Made by a program: the position numbers and the translations under genes | Part shown: positions 56,711 to 64,000 of the stretch, in pieces | Layout of the letters: the number at the start of each line of letters is the position of its first letter | Numbering within the stretch: position 1 is the stretch's first letter | Assembly (NCBI RefSeq): GCF_037975245.1 | Contig: NC_092582.1 | Span: 4,380,001-4,444,000, forward strand | DNA length: 64,000 bases | Direction of reading: 5' to 3' | Origin: Apostichopus japonicus | Lineage: Eukaryota > Echinodermata > Holothuroidea > Aspidochirotida > Stichopodidae | The notes under the pieces: generated by a model | Database searches by the model: none | What the model was told of the DNA's origin: nothing | What the model saw: only the letters and a program-made list of their open reading frames with translations

Positions 56711-59237
56711 ATTTTTGAAGAAGAAGTATAATAATAATATCAATTTACTATTCACATGTGATTAATACTGGAATGAAAATTGTCTGAGCAACGATATATT
56801 GAGAACTGAATCAACTTATTAATGACCTATTTGACGACAGAAATTCTGAGAACCTAAAATACTCATTACTCATTGTCTAACTAACGTTATTTGGACAGCT
56901 GCAAACAAACAAAAACAGCGAAAGGGGAAAAACAGAGAAAAAGATATTTAGCTATACTTCTAATCAATTTCAAATTGGCTACAAGCTTCCAATTCTCTAA
57001 TATTTCATTAAATTGATAACCGAACCTCTGTCGTGTAGTAAGACTTTGTGTCGACGCTAAGTGAAACGTGTTTCAAATTGACATATACTGCAGCACGATA
57101 TATATACTACTCCTTTGGCTGGATGTGTTCAAAACGCAAATGTGGTTCACCTGACAACGCGAGTGACATTAATGAAATGAATAGTCTTTTCTTGCCACAT
57201 AACGGGTTATAATGAAACCGATCCATTTTACGTGACGACTGTTTCACGAGATAAACAAAATGAGAGATAATGTCAAAATATGTCCCGTTAACTTCAGAAT
57301 TCCCCTTTGAAGTTAGATAATGGATGGTTGTATTAACCGAGTACGTAAAGTTTTCAGACACGACATTACACAGATTTGTTTGCAGATAACACGTGTAAGA
57401 CAAACATGTTGACATTATGCATATAGTTTCCTCCCGAAAATATTTGAACAGAGTCTACGCAGGGGGCGTATACATTCGGTGGGGCAATATGATAGGTGTC
57501 AGTGTAACCACCCCCCCCCCCTCCTAGTGAAAATCAAAGGACGGTCTTAAATCGATGTCAAGTCAGTCTCAAAGTTGGAGGCGAGTTCAGTGTGGTCTTC
57601 CACCCATGAACGTAAGAATACAAAATACTTAAAAAAAAATGAAAAAAAGGTAGGAAAAAGGAAACAAAATTGTATTCTTTTATACGTCTACATTTCCCAT
57701 GCAGATCTGGGTAATGTTAGGCTAACAAAATGCTACAGCTTCCGACCGAACCCAACCCCACCCCCCTCCCCACATTGAGGAACAAGAAATATTTACAAGC
57801 GCTGAAGTTTTCGATGGTTTTGTCACCTTCGCCCCCAATACGATCATGAGGGCGGCTGCGGTGGGGAGGAGGAGGGGTTGCTTTTGCGAAACGTTGCACG
57901 GTCAGTCAATGAAGTCGCTCTCATAAGCGCTCAGATCTCGATATCGCTAGAAAAACCCTCAGTGTAACCCATTTGTAAAATGGTGAATATACGACCCGGG
58001 CCTTCTAAGAAATTGTTTGTCTGACATGACCTTAAAAGTAATTAAAAGTAAAACAAAAATAACGTTTACCTTTCACCTGGGTGCAATATCATATGCTTCC
58101 ACACAATAATTGTAATGAGCGTAAAAATAAAAACATGGTTCCATGTATAGCGACGGCGATGCTGCTTGTCACAGACTGGTTTCCGAATCTGGGATAGATG
58201 TACATGCTCAGAGGCTTTTAAGTATTTATCACAAACCGGTTATCTTCTTTAGATGAACAATCTGCGGTGGCGCTCTTTCATTAACTAAGACGTTATATAA
58301 TAGGTAATGGAAACGTGTAGGCATCGCTCGCTTGAATCAACGCTTCAGAAAACATTTGGTGAATTGATTTTGAAGGAGGGTCTAGCCTCTAATAATGAAG
58401 ATCATTAGCCTGAACGATAGTCATCGGACAATTAGGATATATATATAGTAGTACATTATCTGCTGGCAAAATACACGGCGTTTGAAAGAGTATACCTTCC
58501 TTGGCGACTTAACGAATAAAAACTTAGATACAATTAGCCTACAACAGGTTGTGGAGGGTGTATAATCCGGAGAAAATGGTAATAGGTCAAAGGCGGGTCC
58601 ACAGAAAGGGCCTGGGTCCCCCTCCTCAACACCAACCCCCTCCCGAATTTATTTTGGAATATTTTGGCTCTAAAGTTAGATATATTCATCAATTCTTTGA
58701 CAAGTTATATAGCGGGGACATTAAGCATGCTTAGCGCACTGCCGTTCTTTTCTTTTTACCAATATATGGTTTTCTGCTATTTCGATAGCAATTTTAGTAT
58801 CTAACTATACTTGTCCGGTCGGAGCGCCTATTACAATCTCCCCGCCCCCCTCCCTTCCGAGAAATCCTGGATATGAGGTTGCGAAAGAGTAACTGTAATA
58901 TTAGACCATATACAGGAGAAACGTAACTGGTAAATTATCAACAAAGATATGCAAAAATATATAATTGTCTAGAACGAAACCAATGACCCTCTGGTCCAGT
59001 CCTGCAGTCCACCAAATGTATCTACGATCCAGTTCTTAGTTGGCAGCGATCTTACATAATATATAAGTAAGGTAAGAATTGATCTTCAAACTAACTAATA
59101 TGGGTTACGCTTAAAGTGACGCCATTCATTACAACGTATATATCCCAACAACTTTCTAGGCTCTTTAGCAGCACGTTATAATTAAATTAGAACAATGGCA
59201 ACTTGTAACTCATTTCCATCTTGCTCTGAAGCTGACC
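56711..59237. other. No confident gene; weak exon-like blocks on the minus strand
   Basis: 58149-58064 (minus) could encode a membrane-anchor-like peptide ending at a GTAAAC donor, and 57425-57151 (minus) is open up to a GTGAAC donor. Neither matches a family I recognise. Poly-C at 57512-57521. Confidence 0.35.
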
Positions 59238-59542
59238 CAGGCGCGTAGCCAGGAATTTGCCAAGGGAGGGGCGAAACTGTAGATTCGGCATTGCAAACTA
59301 TCTAAGCGGAGCGCCACCATGATTGGCGCGAAGCGTACAAGAAAATTTTGGCTGTAAATGCCTCCCAGATCGCTGGAAATGGCACTTCCCAGGCCTTGTA
59401 AGTTGCATTTTAGCATTTTCTCTTTTGAAAATACTAGCGATATCATAAAAACATTAAAAATTTTTTTTTTTAAATATGCTCAAGGGGGGGGGGGGGCGGG
59501 GGGCGGCTGCCCCCTTCGCCCCCCCCCTTGGCTACGCGCCTG
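59238..59542. mobile_element. hAT-like MITE, 305 bp
   Basis: Perfect 14-bp inverted ends CAGGCGCGTAGCCA and an exact 8-bp duplication AGCTGACC (59230-59237 and 59543-59550). The interior shares CTATCTAAGCGGAGCGCCAC, GCGTACAAGAAAATTTTGG and GGCACTTCCC with the larger element at 44492-45779. Confidence 0.94.
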
Positions 59543-59550
59543 AGCTGACC

Positions 59551-60660
59551 CTCTTGTAAACAGGTTTAACGAAGAATATACTTTTTTTACAAATTTTCTT
59601 GAGGCTCTCCTTTACGATTAATCAGTTACCGGATCTGTCACGTATATATTGTCACTATATTTTGTTAATACGAAAGACACAAACAAAAACAACCTCTGAA
59701 GTAGGAGGTTTTTTCTTCTTCTTCCCCTCGAGGGTTGCGTGCACGTGTTGTTCTTTACTGCAAGGTACATTATAGGGCGACAATAAAGGGGGGCTCTGTC
59801 TGGAGGTTTTGCGTAAGGGACGAACAAGACAATTTAGGTCCGGAAAGCTGTTTTGTCTTCCTTATATCGCAATGTCCAAATTTGCCTTCTCGAATAATTT
59901 GCGGTTCCTTTTCTTCCTTCTAGAAAATTGCCTCTGGTGACAATTCTCGAGAATCTAATGTAATAACGTCAGATAAAGTGAAATTTAACTAAGACTCTTT
60001 CTGTTGATACCTGCCACACTTAGTTTCTAATCTTTGTAAACAGGTACTACATAAAGCAGAAACATAACGGCATGGTGCGCAACGTGTTAACCCAAAGGGA
60101 CTTTTTTTTCGCTTTTTCTTACTTTCGTGTGATTAAACTTCAATTTTCAGATTTCTTTTTTTCTTCAACTAATGAACGGATCACGTTGTATAGCACGTTA
60201 ATTTGGTTGTTTTCGTCTAGTTTCCGCTTGTGAATTTTGACGTGCAAAAAGTATAGAACGGAAAGTCATGTGACGAAGCATGGAAAGTCGTACGTAGGGC
60301 ATTGAAAAACTGGCAAAAAGTACAGACGGAAAAAATTGGCGAATTTGTAACAGCATGATTTGAGGAATGTTTTGGAATTCCCGAAACGTAGTTGCTTTAG
60401 AAATTTTGGAAGAACACGGTTTATAAGTGGTAGCAGAATAAGAAAATATTAAAAAAGGCAGTAACAGTTGAAGCGAGAATTCGAGTGTTCGATTAAAAAT
60501 TTCATACCAATACAGTTCATTGGCTTGACAAGTCAAATTGCTCCTTTTAAAAAAAATAAAAATCGAACAACAAACAGAACCTTCCTTGCCAACATCTAAA
60601 CACCAAGTACGAACTACATGCAACCAACTGCACTTCTTATGTTATCATATGTAGTGAATC
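59551..60660. other. Noncoding, no gene seen
   Basis: AT-rich. An open frame of 141 codons on the minus strand (60623-60198) has no recognisable motif and no convincing splice sites. Confidence 0.4.
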
Positions 60661-60662
60661 AA

Positions 60663-61080
60663 TACCTTGACCTCCTTTAACCTCAAATGACCTTGACCTC
60701 TAGCAATTTCAACAGGGTTCTTGAACTCACCAAGCAGGATCTACGTACCAAGTATGAAGTTCAACCAAGGTGTACTTCTTGACTTGTCGTGTAAACAATG
60801 CTTTGCAGACTTTGAGCTGTGTCGACCTCAAATGACCTTCACCAAGTTCTAAATCGTTGTATCCTAACGATCAGGGAATCAACATCTCAAGTTTTAACTT
60901 CAACCAAGATCTACCATTTGAATTATCGTGTTTACAAGGTTTTCTGACTTTGTCCTCTGTTGACCTTTGACCCCCACCAATTTCAATAGGGTTCTTGTAC
61001 TCACCAAGCAGGGTCTACGTATAATAAGTATCAAGTTCATCTAAGATGTGCCTTTCTGACGCACCGTGTTTACAAGCAAG
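60663..61080. repeat. Degenerate tandem repeat, period about 137 bp
   Basis: Three units start near 60705, 60845 and 60978 with shared words TTCAACAGGGTTCTTGAACT, CACCAAGCAGG.TCTACGTA, AAGTATCAAGTTCA, CGTGTTTACAA and TGACCTCAAATGACCTT. The same style of TGACCT-rich dispersed repeat is, as I recall, common in marine invertebrate genomes. Confidence 0.75.
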
Positions 61081-62445
61081 TTTCACATACATATACACAA
61101 CACGCCATCATGTAAGTCAAGCTGTATCGTGTAGTGGGCAGTATTTAGAAATTTGATCAAAGTCCACGTATAGTATATGAGGACCCTCCTTTTTCTGCAC
61201 TAGACCTAAAACTGTTCCTGATCACAAGGTATGAGGCCCAATGTAAGGCGATTGGGCCGCTTGCCCCCCCCCCCAATCCCCCTCCCCCTAAGGCTCATTG
61301 GGCACGCCACTGGTTTGATAGATCTAGTACATGTATACGTATTTCTTTAATCATTTTCGTTTAAGTTCATTCGTAACTAAAAAGTTTCTTCAACAGAGCT
61401 AGAATATTATTTACATTGATGGTACAGTTTATCGATCGTCATCTTTGGAGCAGTAACACAAACTCTTTCTCCTTTGTTGATTGCTCATTTGCATTTGCTT
61501 GATAACAACTGGAGAGGATATCTCAGTTTCGAATCAAAGCCAACACTTCGGAGATTTAAATTCCTCTTTAGTCTTTCCCTTTGTTGTTAAGCTGAGAGGA
61601 TGAGTGGGGTCGAGATGAGGGTAATGGGGGAGGGGGGAGGGGGTTACTCAATGAGACAAAAACAATGCACAGACCAAAGTGTTCAGTACCAACTGATAGC
61701 ATCAACAAGTAATTGTTTACATTGTTATAACGCTTTCCATTTTGAATATATACAACAATAAAATATATCAAACTTAAAAAGTATGTCTCTTCACTTTATG
61801 ATCAAAATGTATACATAACAGCACCTCACAATGGGGTGCGTGGATGTATTTCCTTTAAAAGAAAGACATCCCCTTGATGTGAAGAATATATATTATTTAC
61901 AAACACGTACACAGCCCTCCGTGTGATTTTCATTGACCAATATATGATCGCAATCTGTAGAAATATGGTCACAAAAAAAAGTAGTACCAGGTAAGGACCT
62001 TCGTCGGTGCTCTACTTGCAAAAGAAATTGTCGGTTTCATGTTGTAAATGATATCCGAAAACTAAATTGTAGGCCTACCGATTGCTTGATTTTGATCAGC
62101 TAATTTGAATGGCTTCTCTGCATGCTAGCAGCTGTTGACGAGATATCAATGCTGATTTCAAATCTGTTGAGTTGTCATAACATGAATAAAATGCATCGCA
62201 AAACTCAGGTTGCATTTTTGCCTCCTTTCTTGGCCAGATTTTCATCAACTTGAATTTAGATGAACCAAACAAGATTCTGAGGTCTTTACATATAAGTTGA
62301 TGTTGCCAAATGACAAACTGATATAGATAGAATTGAACTCTTGACCTCCATTCATCTCGTGAAACGTTCTCTTAAAATAACACTCTACAAAGACCATAGT
62401 CTATGAAAGTCACAGCAAATAAATAATATTTGTATTCTCCATCTG
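61081..62445. other. Noncoding, no gene seen
   Basis: Holds poly-C at 61265-61274 followed by an unpaired hAT-like end GGGCACGCCACTGG near 61300-61313. No partner end was found upstream. Confidence 0.45.
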
Positions 62446-62659
62446 ATGCCACTTGGGACATTTTTTGTTTTATTTACTGTACTTTTGTGTCATGCTTTCA
62501 AAGCACTCGTACTGTCAGTATGAGCAAGTATGAATATCCTTGTTCCGATTAGGTTAAAGTTAGAAACTGTTTATACTGTCAGTATGACTGCTTCAAAGCA
62601 TGATATGAGAGGACAGTATGGCGTGGTATTAGCATTGAAAAAATTGTCCCAACTCGCTG
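62446..62659. mobile_element. MITE copy 2, about 214 bp, same family
   Basis: Same order of motifs as the copy at 47894: TTGGGACA, CATGCTTTCAAAGCACT, ACTGTCAGTATGAGC, a mirrored second half, GGTATTAGCATT and TTGTCCCAACT. The ends are more decayed and no target duplication was found. Confidence 0.75.
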
Positions 62660-64000
62660 ACATTATATGCCGCTTGAGTGAGCATTTCATGACAATTGTA
62701 ATATGAAGGTCGCAAAATTCTCAAAACAGTTGTTTTTCATTTTTAACAATTCTCATTTTATGGTCTTTGACTAAATTATTCGAGTGTTGTCGTGACAAAA
62801 TCGATACCGTAAGCTGAAATGGACAGAAGGGATACCATCCCTTTTCGTTTTTTACAATTTTGAAGGATTTTATTTTAAAGATTTTTAGAGAACAAAATAA
62901 AGATTAAAAGAATAAAGAAAATAGCTCACTTTATATATATGTAAGGTTACCTCTTGTACTTGTACACACTCATTATATTCTCTCTGATGCTTAGGACTAA
63001 AACAAGGAGATATACATATTCTGGTTAACGAAATACTTATAAGGAAACAGAAAATGGGATTGGTTTGATTCAAAGCGAGAGAGAGAGAGAGGTGGAGAGG
63101 AAAAACAAATGAAAAACGAAACTAAGAATGACAGTATGAAATGGAGGGTGTGACTTAAGAGTAATGAATTTCAAGTTATATTTGAACCAAACCACTTGTC
63201 ATGACAAAAGTTTTAAGACTAATTACAAAGATGCCTGCATCCCATATCAGTTGTCATGATTATTAATATTATAATAATTGTTATTATTGTTATCACGTTC
63301 AACTAAATAAAAATATACATTGATATCAGATTTTACCTAAATTTTTATTACATTCAGAAAACGAACAGAGACCCGAACCCTCGGATTATTTCCCAATCTC
63401 CCTGCCACCCCTCCCCCCAACACCACCGCCAACACCACCCTCCCCCATTATCACAGTTGTACACCCCTACTGTACAACTGTAACAGCATATGCACAGTTA
63501 AACATCTTGCATTCATAAACATTTACAATCCCACCCTCCATTCCGAAGCAGCTAATCCTTTACATCCACCACTACTCCAAATCTCTTACCCCCTCCTTCT
63601 CCCCCCCCCCCACCCAATTCAGAGAGTGTTCACATCTGCTCTTGTCAGAGAATGTAATAAATGACAAAACCAAAAATGCAAACAGACTTCAACTAGAAAT
63701 TTTCACCTCTCACTTTGAAAAAGAGTTATCTTTTTCACACGACAGAAATTCTAGCGAAGACATTCGATGCCGATCTTCATCATCATAAAAAAAAAAGTAT
63801 CTGTGAACTGCTACGGCTGGATTCTAAGAGCCAGCATATTTAAAGAAAGCCACAGGTGAAGATCACACGAAGACAGGAAATATCGAAGACAGGAAATAAC
63901 TTGTAATACTAGATTAGCCGTCAACAACATCCGATAGACATCAATGTTTCTTTACCAAAGAAACGACATCAAATGTAAAAAATAAAGTAACAGCTGTTAT
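62660..64000. other. Noncoding, no gene seen
   Basis: A possible 46-nt exon on the minus strand (KHQREYNECVQVQE before a GTAACC donor near 62950) is too weak to call. (GA)n at 63077-63090 and several poly-C runs between 63400 and 63612. Confidence 0.4.

Overview
The window looks like nuclear DNA of a marine invertebrate animal, most likely a deuterostome such as an echinoderm. It is AT-rich, has small GT-AG exons in kilobase introns, many TA, GA and polypyrimidine microsatellites, and is full of LINE, Penelope, hAT and MITE remains. The phylum is an inference and the species cannot be read from the sequence. Almost none of the long open frames are genes. The real genes only appear when short exons are joined across splice sites.

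Two host genes lie tail to tail. The plus strand carries the last five coding exons (9019-18057) of a flavin amine oxidase related to monoamine oxidase. Its FAD-binding N-terminal part was not found and probably lies upstream of the window. The minus strand carries a complete eight-exon heterotrimeric G protein alpha subunit (54327 down to 26257, 364 residues). All phases join and the exon lengths match those I recall for Gi/Go genes, but the lipid-anchor end, the G5 loop and the receptor-contact tail are unusual. About 8.2 kb of intergenic DNA separates the two stop codons.

Layout. 1-1110 is noncoding. 1111-5197 is a foldback-type element with long inverted arms built from tandem repeats of about 300 bp. 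9019-18057 is the amine oxidase tail, with an antisense CR1-like LINE in one intron and a polypyrimidine minisatellite in another. 18058-26256 is intergenic, with a GACA/GAAA tetranucleotide array, a TTAA-flanked MITE, hairpins and a LINE 3' fragment. 26257-54327 is the G alpha gene. Its 16.7 kb second intron holds a three-level nest (hAT element containing a Penelope-like element containing another hAT element), a decayed LINE split by a further hAT element, several MITEs and Penelope tails with hammerhead-like cores. 54328-64000 has no confident gene: a Penelope GIY-YIG relic, a small hAT element with perfect 8-bp duplications, a degenerate tandem repeat and a second copy of a 210-bp MITE.

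The strongest calls are the G alpha gene, the amine oxidase tail, and the four hAT-like, one Penelope and two TTAA elements, whose ends and target duplications can be read base by base. I saw no CRISPR array, operon or prokaryotic system.
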